From Halohasta litchfieldiae (lineage in GTDB: Archaea; Halobacteriota; Halobacteria; Halobacteriales; Haloferacaceae), in the NCBI RefSeq assembly GCF_002788215.1, contig NZ_CP024845.1, positions 1,860,001-1,924,000 on the forward strand: a DNA stretch of 64,000 nt. The letters run 5' to 3'. How positions within the stretch are numbered: position 1 is the first letter of the stretch; the number at the start of each line of letters is the position of its first letter. Made by a program: the position numbers and the translations under genes. Shown one piece after another: positions 27,697 through 36,895 of the stretch. The notes beneath the pieces were generated by a model. That model saw only the letters and a list, made by a program, of their open reading frames with translations, made no database searches and was not told the DNA's origin.

Positions 27697-29244
27697 ATGA
27701 ACGCAGTCATCTTAGCGGCCGGTACCGGATCACGGCTTCGACCACTGACTATCGATCAGCCGAAAGCCTGTGTCACCGTCGACGGTGTCCCGATCCTCGA
27801 ACACCAGATACGGGCCTACGACGCCGCGGGGTTCGAGTCCATCTCGGTCGTCACCGGCTATATGCCCGCCAAGATCAGGGAACTCTGTGACCGGCTCTCG
27901 GAGGAACTGCCAGTCGACATCGGGCTGATCCACAACGAGGCGTTTGCCAACACGGACAATATGTACTCGTTGTACTGTGCCCGCGAGGAGATCGCTGGCG
28001 AGCCGTTCGTCCTCAGCAACGGCGATGTCGTCTTCGAACCGGAGGTCGTCGACCGGCTGGCGGAGCTTGACGACCACAGCGCGGTTGCGGTCGACGCCGA
28101 TCAGTACGATCCGGAGGCGATGAAGATCACCGTCGACGAGCAGGGGGCTGTCGATGGGATCTCCAAAGAGTTCGATGCCGAGGCGGCCGCCGCCACCTCG
28201 ATTGATCTGTATCGGTTTTCGGCCGCAACCTCGGCGAAGCTGTTCGACCGCATCGTGCGGCGAATCGAAATCGATCAGGAGTACACCGCGTGGACCGAAC
28301 TCGCCCTCGACGAACTGGTCGGGACCGCAAGCCACGATGTACGACCGGTCGACATTTCGGGTGCCAACTGGGTCGAGATCGACGATCAGGCGGATCTACT
28401 GGCGGCCGATCACACCTTTTCATCGCTCGGCGGACTCCATTCGAAGGAGGCGGTGTTTTTCGATCTCGATGGGACGATCTATCTCGATGAGACGCCGGTC
28501 GACGGCGCGGTCGAACTGGTTGAGGAACTCAGAGCCGCCGGCGTCGACGTCTACTTCCTGTCGAACAACTCCTCGCGGTGGAAACCCACCTATGCCGACC
28601 GGCTCTCGTCGCTCGGCATCGCCGCCGACCCCGACGACGTCATTCTGTCGACCGATGGCGTGATCGACTATCTCCAAACCAACGAGGTCGAGTCCAGCTA
28701 CGTCGTCGGCACCGAAGCGATGCGAGGGGCGGTGGCTGAGGCTGGCATCGAGCCACAGGCGAGCGATCCGGAGACGGTCGTCGTCGGCTTCGACAGCGAA
28801 CTCACCTACGAGAAAGTCGCGGCGGCGACGCTGGCGATCCGCGGCGGTGCGGAGTTCGTCCTCGCTCACGGCGACACGGTGTGTCCGACCGAAGCGGGGC
28901 TGATTCCGGACTGCGGCTCGATTGGCGCGCTGGTCGAGACGGCGAGCGGTCGCTCACCCACGCAGATCTTCGGCAAACCCAATGAGAGAATGATCGACCA
29001 CGTCATCGAACGGGAGGGATACGCTCCCTCGGAGGTCGTCATCGTCGGCGACCGGCTGTCGACTGATATCGAACTCGCCGACCGGTTGGGCTGTGGGTCG
29101 GTGTCGGTGCTGTCGGGTGAGACGACCCGCCGAGATATCGAGACTGCCGACCAAACTCCCTCGCTTGTCGTGGCATCGGTCGACGATCTTTCTGGAGACG
29201 AGACCGTCGGGACGCCGTCGATGACCGACCCCGGCGAGATCTGA
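27697..29244 (+). CDS. Fusion: LicC-like cytidylyltransferase plus NagD-type HAD phosphatase
   Basis: A 515-residue two-domain enzyme. Residues 1-245 are a nucleotidyltransferase with MNAVILAAGTGSRLRPLTIDQPKA, SNGDVVF and, like LicC-type choline/aminoethylphosphonate cytidylyltransferases, NTDNMYSLY and a terminal NWVEIDDQADL. Residues 250-515 are a HAD-IIA phosphatase with the nucleophile in FFDLDGTIYLDETPV, FLSNNSSRW, GKPNERMIDHVI and VIVGDRLSTDIELA. It would be expected to form a CDP-activated small alcohol, the HAD half removing or controlling a phosphorylated precursor; the substrate is inference. The ATG at 27697 follows a GGTGA ribosome site by 4 nt. In-frame codons upstream are rejected. 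Confidence 0.85.
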   Translation: MNAVILAAGTGSRLRPLTIDQPKACVTVDGVPILEHQIRAYDAAGFESISVVTGYMPAKIRELCDRLSEELPVDIGLIHNEAFANTDNMYSLYCAREEIAGEPFVLSNGDVVFEPEVVDRLAELDDHSAVAVDADQYDPEAMKITVDEQGAVDGISKEFDAEAAAATSIDLYRFSAATSAKLFDRIVRRIEIDQEYTAWTELALDELVGTASHDVRPVDISGANWVEIDDQADLLAADHTFSSLGGLHSKEAVFFDLDGTIYLDETPVDGAVELVEELRAAGVDVYFLSNNSSRWKPTYADRLSSLGIAADPDDVILSTDGVIDYLQTNEVESSYVVGTEAMRGAVAEAGIEPQASDPETVVVGFDSELTYEKVAAATLAIRGGAEFVLAHGDTVCPTEAGLIPDCGSIGALVETASGRSPTQIFGKPNERMIDHVIEREGYAPSEVVIVGDRLSTDIELADRLGCGSVSVLSGETTRRDIETADQTPSLVVASVDDLSGDETVGTPSMTDPGEI

Positions 29245-29331
29245 CTCGTTTCCGGCCGCACGTCTACATCCGAGTGAACCCTGACTAGTCAGGGAGAAGC
29301 TATTTGCTGATTCTGTTCGTAGTCTGTGTGT

Positions 29332-30072
29332 ATGCTCCAAGCAACACCCGGTAGCGAATCGATATGGCTGTGGATCGGCACCATCGGCATGACACTCGGC
29401 ATGCTGTATTTCATCGCCCGCGGCTGGGGTGTCACCGATAAGGAACAACAGCGGTTCTACGTGCTCACGATCTTCATTCCGGCCACCGCTGCGGTTTCGT
29501 ACTTTGCAATGGCGACGGGGTTCGGTCTCACCGAGATCGACGTTGCCGGAGAAACGTTATCGATTTATTGGGCGCGGTACGCCGACTGGCTGATCACGAC
29601 CCCGCTGTTGTTGATCGACCTCGCGTTACTCGCACAAGCAAGCCGTAACACGATCTATACGCTTGTGGGCCTCGACGTGCTGATGATCGTGACGGGGCTG
29701 ATCGGTGCGCTGGCGCAGACACCGGCAATCCGAATCGTCTGGTGGGGAGTCAGCACTGCACTGTTGGTGTTCCTCTTGTACGTCCTCGTCCAGTCGCTCA
29801 ACGAGGCCGCCAGCAGACAGACCGAGTCGGTGCGGAGCCTCACCACGACGCTCCGTAACATGCTCATCGTGTTGTGGCTGGCCTACCCGGTCGTCTGGAT
29901 TCTCGGCACCGAGGGAACAATCGAATTCATTCCGCTGTACGTCGAGACGGCGGCGTTCATGGTGCTGGATCTGACCGCCAAGGTCGGGTTCGGATACGTC
30001 CTGCTCCGAAGTCATAATGTTCTCGACGAGGTCGCACACGTCGACTCGGCACCCGGTGCCGCCGTCGACTAA
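29332..30072 (+). CDS. bop: Bacteriorhodopsin-type light-driven proton pump
   Basis: Seven-helix retinal protein of 246 residues. The proton-pump residues are all present: Arg82, Asp85 (acceptor) and Asp96 (donor) in RYADWLITTPLLLIDLALL, Asp115, the release pair Glu194 and Glu205, Asp213 and the retinal-binding Lys217 in DLTAKVGFG. The DTD pattern (D85/T89/D96) marks an outward proton pump rather than a chloride pump or sensor. The E194-E205 spacing is one residue longer than in Halobacterium bacteriorhodopsin. CTATTTG about 29 bp before the ATG is a fair TATA box. It stands just upstream of atpD. Confidence 0.94.
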   Translation: MLQATPGSESIWLWIGTIGMTLGMLYFIARGWGVTDKEQQRFYVLTIFIPATAAVSYFAMATGFGLTEIDVAGETLSIYWARYADWLITTPLLLIDLALLAQASRNTIYTLVGLDVLMIVTGLIGALAQTPAIRIVWWGVSTALLVFLLYVLVQSLNEAASRQTESVRSLTTTLRNMLIVLWLAYPVVWILGTEGTIEFIPLYVETAAFMVLDLTAKVGFGYVLLRSHNVLDEVAHVDSAPGAAVD

Positions 30073-30174
30073 CGACTACTGACAGATCACCGGCGGCCTT
30101 TTTATAATCGACGCGTCGAGAGCAACCGAAACTGAAAACCATTAACCTCCTCGCCCAACAAGCGCCTCTAAGAG

Positions 30175-30879
30175 ATGGCCGAGGACGTTAAACCAACCCG
30201 GAAGAACCTGATGGCAATCGAGGACCGCATCGAGCTCTCCGAGCGGGGCCACGACACGCTCGAACAGAAGCGCGACGGGCTGATCATGGAGTTCATGGAC
30301 ATCCTCGATCAGGCCCAAGACGTGCGCGAGGACCTCAATGCGAACTACGATGTCGCCCAGCGGAAGCTCAACATGGCCCGGGCGATGGAAGGCGATGTCG
30401 CGGTTCGCGGTGCAGCCGCGGCACTGAAAGAACACCCTGAGATCACGACCCAGTCGAAAAACATCATGGGGGTCGTGGTCCCGCAGATCGAATCCTCGAA
30501 AGTCCGCAAATCCCTCGACGAGCGCGGGTACGGACTGCTCGGCTCGTCAGCTCGGATCGACGAGGCCGCCGACGCCTACGAGGAACTGCTCGAAACGATC
30601 ATCCTCGCCGCCGAGGTCGAAACGGCGATGAAGAAGATGCTCAAGGAAATTGAAACGACCAAACGCCGCGTCAACGCCCTTGAGTTCAAACTGCTTCCCG
30701 ACCTCTACGAGAACCAAGAGTACATCGAACAGAAGCTCGAAGAACAGGAACGCGAGGAGATCTTCCGTATGAAGAAGATCAAGGCCAAAAAGGAAGAAGC
30801 CGAAAAGGCCGAGCGTGAGGCCGAACAGGAGGCTGCGGCCGAGGCTGCCGAAGAAGACGTGGCCGTCGTCAGCGAGTAG
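30175..30879 (+). CDS. atpD: A-type ATP synthase subunit D
   Basis: Central-shaft subunit (234 residues), the gamma-like coiled-coil axle turning in the A3B3 head. The two long helices are seen in [33 protein letters not shown] at the N-terminus and [54 protein letters not shown] at the C-terminus, followed by an acidic tail. It has its own TATA-like CATTAAC about 32 bp upstream because it is separated from atpHIKECFAB by 7.5 kb. No other atpD is visible in the window, so this is presumably the functional copy. Confidence 0.96.
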   Translation: MAEDVKPTRKNLMAIEDRIELSERGHDTLEQKRDGLIMEFMDILDQAQDVREDLNANYDVAQRKLNMARAMEGDVAVRGAAAALKEHPEITTQSKNIMGVVVPQIESSKVRKSLDERGYGLLGSSARIDEAADAYEELLETIILAAEVETAMKKMLKEIETTKRRVNALEFKLLPDLYENQEYIEQKLEEQEREEIFRMKKIKAKKEEAEKAEREAEQEAAAEAAEEDVAVVSE

Positions 30880-30942
30880 TTCCGGGTCGACCACTCGTCG
30901 GCTATCCACTGCTGTTTTGCGGCTGCCTGCTGACTGTTATCT

Positions 30943-31338
30943 ATGACAACGCAGTGCCCACGCTGTGAAGGGCCACGCTTTGCGGTTCGTGTGCCCTCGG
31001 AGCTTGCGACGTACACGGAGTCGACGGCCCTCGACTGCTGTCGACACTGTCTCTCGGTCACCCCCGGCGACCCGGACAATGTGTCCAGCGAACCACCGTT
31101 TCAGTCGATCATCCAGCGGTTTCCAACCGGCACCGAGGGCGTCGCATTCCTCGTTCTGCTCGACAAACTCGATTCGCTGGCGCTCAATCGCCGCGAAATC
31201 GAGTCGCTCGTCGACTATCTCGAAACGAACGGCGTCGACCTGTTTTTGACACTCGACCGGCTGCTCGACGAGCTGGAAGTCGATCCATATCTCGATTTGG
31301 GCCGTCGACGCGACCAGCTCGAACAGATGTTGGACTGA
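30943..31338 (+). CDS. DUF6276 family zinc-binding protein
   Basis: A 131-residue protein with an N-terminal zinc-ribbon-like set of cysteines (QCPRCEG and LDCCRHCLS) and a helical C-terminal half (SIIQRFPTGTEGVAFLVLLDKLDSLALNRREIESLVDYLE). It resembles DUF6276, a haloarchaeal family found beside atpD as I recall. It follows atpD by 63 bp on the same strand, so co-transcription is likely. Function unknown; the N-terminus could bind RNA or protein. Confidence 0.75.
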   Translation: MTTQCPRCEGPRFAVRVPSELATYTESTALDCCRHCLSVTPGDPDNVSSEPPFQSIIQRFPTGTEGVAFLVLLDKLDSLALNRREIESLVDYLETNGVDLFLTLDRLLDELEVDPYLDLGRRRDQLEQMLD

Positions 31339-31567
31339 CCACCAACAGATGTGGACGCTGAAAATAGGAGGATACAGCAGGGAGGACCGGATTGGGGGCC
31401 GGATGGGGGAACCGACACGATCCGGATGGAGTGAGGTGTGACAGTAGCGATGGGAGAACTGCCTCGACAGCTCTCGTATCGCTACACACGACTGTATAGC
31501 TAACAGATGGTTTGTTATATATCTCCTACGTCGCAAAAAACCGGAGTAAACACCGCCTACTAACCGT

Positions 31568-32815
31568 CTAGACGCCGGTCGAGTAGCGCAGAATACCGGC
31601 AACGCCGCCGAAGGCATCGAGGAGCTGTTCGCCTTTCTCGAAGTCAGTCGAGATGAATTTGACTTCGGTGCCGCGCTGTTCGGCGATGTCGATCAGATGG
31701 TCGATTGCGTCCTCGCGTTCGACCACCTCCGCCTCGGCGCCGTCCGAACACTCGTGGTCGGGGGTGTCATGTCGACGGTCGACCATTTCGTACTCGTCGG
31801 TGCCGTCACAGTCGTAGATCACCACGTCACTACGGAGGTCCTCGGAGATCAGCAGTCGGTCGACCGAGCCCATGATGAGGTTCCGCCGGGTGGGCTCGAA
31901 GCCGTAGGTCGACTCGTTGCCGACGTGGAGTTTCTCGAAGAACTCCTCCATCTGCTTTTTGTCTTTGACGACCTCTTGATCCGACAGCACCTCGCTGGCG
32001 GAGTCGACTAGATCGCTGAGGCCCGACTCGTCGGTGTAGGCCACATCGAACTTGCCGAGCACCATATCCTGCAGCTCGTGGTGGAGATAGTCGCCGTCGA
32101 TGAACTCGTCTTTGGTCGGCGAGGGACCGCCAACCAGAATGCCGTCGAGATCGTGGCGTTTTGGTACCATCATCTCGTCGGCCATCTCGGCGACCTCCTG
32201 ATAGAAGTTGTCGATGGCTTCGAGCCGGAGTCGGGCGAATCGCTGGGCGGACTGCCCACCTTTTCTCTGTTTGCCCGGAACCAGCGAGGACGCAGATTTG
32301 ACTGGCTCGATGCGTTTGCCTTTGAGCCAGCCGACGTTGGCCTCTCGGCGGTCGAGGACGATCAGCCCGAACAGGCCTTTGTCGAGCAGCATGTTTTCGA
32401 GTGGTTCGGTGAGGAAATCCGAATCGCAGTGGTAACGGAACGACTGGATCGGCTCGGAGGGCGATTCGAGCACGCGGGTGACCATCTCGGTTTGGCCGCC
32501 GCCGCTGTCGACCGCGCCCGAGAAGATGACGATCCCATTGTCGGGCGGATAGGTGTCGTAGTAGCGGAGCCGGTCTTTGATCGAGGTCAGCGCATCCTGG
32601 ACGTTGGTCCGGGTCTGCTTGGATTTGATGTTGGCGGCTTCCGAATGCTCTTGGATGACGTGTGAGACGACAGAGGAGACCTGCTTGTCGTCAGGAATGT
32701 AGATCGTGACGAGCTGTGTCCCCGAGCCCTCGTACTCTTGGAGCTCTTCGATGACCTTTCGGAACTCGTATTTCCGTCGGTCCTCGCTGGGTTGCTCGTC
32801 GGCGTCCGTACTCAT
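31568..32815 (-). CDS. prf1: Peptide chain release factor aRF1
   Basis: Translation termination factor recognising all three stop codons, homologue of eukaryotic eRF1, 415 residues. The stop-codon-reading motif NIKS is in EAANIKSKQTR, and the peptidyl-tRNA hydrolysis motif GGQ is in KQRKGGQSAQRFARLR. The three-domain length is normal. A TATA-like CATACTTAC is about 29 bp upstream. It is divergent from minD4 across 159 bp, and 229 bp without a gene separate its stop from the DUF6276 gene. Confidence 0.97.
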   Translation of the reverse strand: MSTDADEQPSEDRRKYEFRKVIEELQEYEGSGTQLVTIYIPDDKQVSSVVSHVIQEHSEAANIKSKQTRTNVQDALTSIKDRLRYYDTYPPDNGIVIFSGAVDSGGGQTEMVTRVLESPSEPIQSFRYHCDSDFLTEPLENMLLDKGLFGLIVLDRREANVGWLKGKRIEPVKSASSLVPGKQRKGGQSAQRFARLRLEAIDNFYQEVAEMADEMMVPKRHDLDGILVGGPSPTKDEFIDGDYLHHELQDMVLGKFDVAYTDESGLSDLVDSASEVLSDQEVVKDKKQMEEFFEKLHVGNESTYGFEPTRRNLIMGSVDRLLISEDLRSDVVIYDCDGTDEYEMVDRRHDTPDHECSDGAEAEVVEREDAIDHLIDIAEQRGTEVKFISTDFEKGEQLLDAFGGVAGILRYSTGV

Positions 32816-32944
32816 TAGGTCTACTTCGCCCCGCAGACCGTAAGTATGCTTTGACTGGCCGAATCCACCAACCGATCAGTCGACCGAGGATTTTCGACCG
32901 CGGGATAGTTAGTCACTCACTAAAACCAGTCACTAGAGCGTACC

Positions 32945-32950
32945 TTTATA
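32945..32950 (+). promoter_or_regulatory. TATA box of minD4
   Basis: TTTATA lies 25-30 bp before the minD4 ATG, inside the prf1/minD4 divergent region. Confidence 0.55.
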
Positions 32951-32974
32951 TCCGCGTCGTGGTAGGACGACAGT

Positions 32975-34603
32975 ATGGCACGGGTCTACGCGATAGCCAG
33001 CGCGAAAGGCGGCGTTGGCAAGACCACGACGACTGCAAATTTGGGGGCGACACTCGCGGGTGCGGGTGCGGATGTAGTGGTGATCGACGGCGATATCGGG
33101 ATGGCGAATCTCGGTGCCGCACTCGGCGTGCGGCCCCACGGCGCAACCCTCCACGACGCACTCAGCGGGAGTGTCGAACCAGTAGCCGCCGCCTACGAGG
33201 GGCCGGCCGGACTCACCGTTGTTCCGGGCGACACCTCGCTGGAGGCGTTTTCGGCTGCCGATCCCCAACAGCTCCAGAGCGTCGTCGACGCCTTCGACGA
33301 CGCCGACTACATTCTCATCGATGTCGGAGCGGGGGTTAGCCACGAAACCAGCGTTCCGCTATCGGTCGCCGACGCCGTCATACTGGTGTCGACGGCCGAG
33401 CGTGACGCGCTGGTCGATACCGAAAAGACGCGACAGCTCACCGACCGACTCGGCGGCGTCGTCGCGGGCGCGGTGCTCACCCGGACCGACGAGGGCGCAC
33501 CCATCGAGGAGATCGTTAGTGGGACCCTAACTGCGGAGGTGTTGGCGACGATTCCCGAAGACGAGGCAGTTCGTGAGTCGATTGCGGTGGGTGAACCGCT
33601 GTTGAGCTACGGGCCCCACAGCGATGCTGCGGCTGCCTACCGACAGCTCGCCACCACACTTACTGGAATCGAACTGTCGTCGCCCGCCGACCCCTCCGCT
33701 GTCGACAGCGGTTCCGATGCCGAGACCGGGAGTGGGTCAGTGACGGTCGACAGCGACGCCGAGCCGGACAGCGAGCCAGCCGCCAGCACACCGGCCACTG
33801 ACGCGACCAACGACACCGCTCCGGACTCCGGTGGGAGTGGTGGTTCTGCACCGGCTGTCGAGGATGACGACCGGTCGACCGCAACTGCCGAGGGCGGCGT
33901 CACAATCGACACTGGGACTGATTCCGCTGGAGACGCCGATACCGAACAGAACGGCAGCGACGACGAACACAACGTGGTCAACCCGTTTGCGGCCACACCG
34001 AAAGAAGACGTCCCTGACCAGCCCGCTGAGGGTGAATCGAAGTGGGCCGAAGCCGCCACCGGAACAGGTGGCGACGCTGACAGCGATGATATCCGGATCG
34101 ATTCCAAAGGCGACTACGATGCCAGCAATCTCGAAGCCGGTTCCAGTGCCGACACCGGTGCTTCGGATATCGAGATCGAGTCCACAGACCGCGATCCCAC
34201 TGATCACAGTGACGACGGCATCGAGGTCCAGCCCGAGAGCGACGAGGAATCCGTCCCACAGGATGCGATCCCGTTCGGCGGTGACGATGGTGACGACGAC
34301 GCTGATCCGGCCGACGACACCTCACAGACGACTGTTCTTGGGGCGGAACTCGATGCGGAAGCCGCTGAGGCGGAGTCGACCGCGGCAACCGAGACTAACG
34401 ATGCCGACAACAGCGACGATACCGACGATACCGATGACAGCGATGATGGGCCACTGATTCCGGACGCTGAGGAAACGGCGGCGGCCAACGCTGGGTCGGC
34501 AGTCGACGACAGCGACGAGGGAGTCGACGAAACCGAAGCAGACGACGATGACAATGAGGATAACGAGGAGAAACGCGGCTTCTTCAGTCGACTGTTCCGC
34601 TGA
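32975..34603 (+). CDS. minD4: MinD4-type ATPase with long acidic C-terminal extension
   Basis: ParA/MinD-family ATPase (542 residues). The deviant Walker A is SAKGGVGKTTTTANLG (about residues 9-24), DGDIGMANLG forms the switch I region, and YILIDVGAG is Walker B. The ATPase domain ends near residue 230; the remaining 310 residues are an acidic, low-complexity Asp/Ser/Glu/Thr tail ending KRGFFSRLFR. Haloferax MinD4, which controls positioning of archaellum and chemotaxis machinery at the cell poles, has the same layout, and the prf1/argS neighbourhood agrees with my recollection of it. The basic-aromatic C-terminus could be a membrane-binding helix. Confidence 0.85.
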   Translation: MARVYAIASAKGGVGKTTTTANLGATLAGAGADVVVIDGDIGMANLGAALGVRPHGATLHDALSGSVEPVAAAYEGPAGLTVVPGDTSLEAFSAADPQQLQSVVDAFDDADYILIDVGAGVSHETSVPLSVADAVILVSTAERDALVDTEKTRQLTDRLGGVVAGAVLTRTDEGAPIEEIVSGTLTAEVLATIPEDEAVRESIAVGEPLLSYGPHSDAAAAYRQLATTLTGIELSSPADPSAVDSGSDAETGSGSVTVDSDAEPDSEPAASTPATDATNDTAPDSGGSGGSAPAVEDDDRSTATAEGGVTIDTGTDSAGDADTEQNGSDDEHNVVNPFAATPKEDVPDQPAEGESKWAEAATGTGGDADSDDIRIDSKGDYDASNLEAGSSADTGASDIEIESTDRDPTDHSDDGIEVQPESDEESVPQDAIPFGGDDGDDDADPADDTSQTTVLGAELDAEAAEAESTAATETNDADNSDDTDDTDDSDDGPLIPDAEETAAANAGSAVDDSDEGVDETEADDDDNEDNEEKRGFFSRLFR

Positions 34604-34656
34604 TCAGAGATGTCCAAAAACGTGGTCTTCTTGTAGGCTGCGGTCGCAGTGCCGAT

Positions 34657-34788
34657 ATGGCAGAAAACGGATCAGTACCGTTCTGGTGGATCGTCGTCTT
34701 CCTACTACTGGCACTCGGGGCCGGCATCGGATCCGTGTTCCTCACCGGTGGGAGTATCTTCATCGCGCTCCCCGGATTATTACTGTAG
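34657..34788 (+). CDS. 43-residue single-span membrane protein
   Basis: A tiny protein, MAENGSVPFWW followed by a hydrophobic stretch (about residues 9-43) rich in Leu, Val and Gly. It may form one long or two short membrane helices. A TATA-like CTTGTAG is about 27 bp before the ATG. It lies between minD4 and the convergent argS, ending 10 bp from argS. No family is recognised, and a longer frame overlapping it in another phase is an argS shadow. Confidence 0.55.
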   Translation: MAENGSVPFWWIVVFLLLALGAGIGSVFLTGGSIFIALPGLLL

Positions 34789-34798
34789 TAGTCTCAGC

Positions 34799-36556
34799 CT
34801 ACATCGAGTCCGGGGCTGCAACGCCGAGGACGGCAAGCGCATTTGCCACGGTGTGTTTTGCGGCCGCAACTACCGCAAGCCGGGCCTGCCGTGTATCGGC
34901 TTCCTCGGCGGTGAGCACCGGACAGGACCGATAGAACCCGTTGAAGCTCTCGGCGAGTTCCCGTGTGTAGGTGGCGATTCGGTGGGGTTCCAGATCCTCG
35001 CCAGCCTCCTCAATTACTGCTGGGAATCGCGCAAGGATGTCGAGCAGTTCGCGTTCTTCGGGCGTCGACAGCACCCCGGCATCGAGTCCGACTGGGTTGG
35101 GATCGGTGTCTGCCTCTTCGAGAATGCCACAACAGCGGGCGTGGACGTACTGCACGTAGGGTGCGGACTGAGCCTCGAAGTTCAGTGCCTCGTCCCATTT
35201 GAACGTGATTCCCTTCGTGGGCTGTTTCGAGACGATATCGTACCGTACTGCGCCGATACCGACCTGATGGGCGATGCGCTCGATGTCATCCTCGTCGAGG
35301 TCGTCGTCACGGATGCGGTCTTCGAGCCGGGTTTCGACCTCTTCGCGGGCGCGGTCGATGGCTTCGTCGAGCAAGTCATCCAGCATGACGCCGGTTCCTC
35401 GCCGAGTACTCATTTTTCCTTCGGGGAGGTTGACGTAGGAGTAGATCACGTCATCGAGCCGCGAGGCGTCGTTGCCGAGGATGTCGAGGGTGGCCTGTAG
35501 CTGGCCCGCCTGGAGTTTGTGGTCCTCGCCCAGAACCGTCACTGCGCGGTCGAAGTTGTCGAACTTCCACTCGTGGTGGGCCAGATCCCGTGTCGTATAG
35601 AGGCTGGTCCCATCAGAGCGGAGGAAGACGAGGTTCTTGTCGTAGCCGTAGTCGTCGAGTTCGAGCTGCCACGCATCCTCTTCGTAGACGGCATACTCTG
35701 TTTCTTTGAGTCGCTCGGCGACCTCATCAGTAGAGCCGTCGACCATGAACGTCGTCTCCTTGACGAACTCATCGAACTCCGCTGGGAGGCGGGCGAGACA
35801 CTCCTTCATCCCCCCGAGGACTTGGTCGACGACCTCGCCGACGCGCTCGTAGGTCTCCTCGTCGCCGGCTTCGAGGCCCTGCAGAATCGACGCGATCTCG
35901 GCTTCGGCGGCCTCGACGGCCTCTTCGTCGGCGTCTTCGAGATAGGAGTTCCCTTTGCGGTAGTAGCGCACCAGATCGTACTCGGTGCGGTCGCGGGCCG
36001 GCTCGCTGTCGAGATCCGATTCGTCGAACTTCTCGTAGGCCCACGTGAAGACGGCCATCTGTCGACCCGCATCGTTGACGTAGTAGTGACGCTCGACATC
36101 GTAGCCCGCGAAATCCATGGCGTTGGCGACCGCATCGCCCAAAATCGGGTTTCGAGCGCGGCCAACGTGGACCGGTCCAGTTGGATTCGCGCTGGTGTGT
36201 TCGACGACGACCGATTCGCCTCGATCCGGGAGTCGACCGTACTCGTCGTCCTGGGCGGCATCGAGAGTGTCTGCCAGATAGGCATCGGTCGTATGGAAGT
36301 TGAGATACGGGCCTTGGGTGGAGACGTCACCGAGATACTCGTAGGGCGAGGTGTCGACGGCCTCGGCCAACTGTTGGGCGACCGCTGGTGGGGCCGCGCC
36401 GAGTTCGCCAGCGAGGCGGAACGAGACACTTGAGGCGAGCGTGGCGTCGAGATCTTCGGGCGGCTCCTCGATCCCGAGGTCGCCCGTCGGGAGATCGAGA
36501 TCTGCTAAACAGGCGGCCATGGCGGTCTCGACCTCCGAGCGGAACGCGCTAAACAT
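34799..36556 (-). CDS. argS: Arginyl-tRNA synthetase
   Basis: Class I synthetase charging tRNA-Arg, 585 residues. It has the N-terminal Add-1-like domain, the ATP-binding motif [15 protein letters not shown] (HxGH variant), [19 protein letters not shown] (the KMSK-like loop) and the all-helical anticodon-binding C-terminus ending [20 protein letters not shown]-like CCTTTAGG lies 28 bp upstream. It is divergent from rbkR. Confidence 0.97.
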   Translation of the reverse strand: MFSAFRSEVETAMAACLADLDLPTGDLGIEEPPEDLDATLASSVSFRLAGELGAAPPAVAQQLAEAVDTSPYEYLGDVSTQGPYLNFHTTDAYLADTLDAAQDDEYGRLPDRGESVVVEHTSANPTGPVHVGRARNPILGDAVANAMDFAGYDVERHYYVNDAGRQMAVFTWAYEKFDESDLDSEPARDRTEYDLVRYYRKGNSYLEDADEEAVEAAEAEIASILQGLEAGDEETYERVGEVVDQVLGGMKECLARLPAEFDEFVKETTFMVDGSTDEVAERLKETEYAVYEEDAWQLELDDYGYDKNLVFLRSDGTSLYTTRDLAHHEWKFDNFDRAVTVLGEDHKLQAGQLQATLDILGNDASRLDDVIYSYVNLPEGKMSTRRGTGVMLDDLLDEAIDRAREEVETRLEDRIRDDDLDEDDIERIAHQVGIGAVRYDIVSKQPTKGITFKWDEALNFEAQSAPYVQYVHARCCGILEEADTDPNPVGLDAGVLSTPEERELLDILARFPAVIEEAGEDLEPHRIATYTRELAESFNGFYRSCPVLTAEEADTRQARLAVVAAAKHTVANALAVLGVAAPDSM

Positions 36557-36895
36557 ACCGCTCGGTTTCGCCCCGCTCCTAAAGGGCCTTCCGAACCTGC
36601 CGGGGTGTGTCTTCCCGTTTCAGTAGTTGGTGTCTACTGCCTTCGGTGCTCAGGGTGGCAACCGAGAGAGGCGGTCATGCTCGTTCGGAAACTGGCAGGT
36701 TCTGGATTGTGGCCACGTAGCTGTCGACTAATTGGGTCACTGTTCGGCTCGTCGAATAGATCGAACCGACGTGATTTTACCATCTCGTACCTGAGTTATG
36801 CCCGGATACCGACTCAAAGTTCGGTTGTCTATAACAATTTTGAGAACCATCTCACATTCGGTATGCTTATGCGAGGGCCGCCCCTTGTGTTTGGT
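36557..36895. promoter_or_regulatory. argS/rbkR divergent region
   Basis: 339 bp without a gene. CCTTTAGG (36582-36589, minus strand) serves argS, and CTTATGC (36866-36872) lies 24-30 bp before rbkR. The stretch 36830-36870 is AT-rich and is where an RbkR autoregulatory operator would be expected, but no clear palindrome is evident by eye. The open frame running through this region in phase with rbkR has no family similarity. Confidence 0.45.

Noticed and set aside
34649..35500. 283-codon plus-strand frame over argS
   Set aside because: Shadow of argS; only the in-window 34657-34788 small frame in a different phase has gene-like features.
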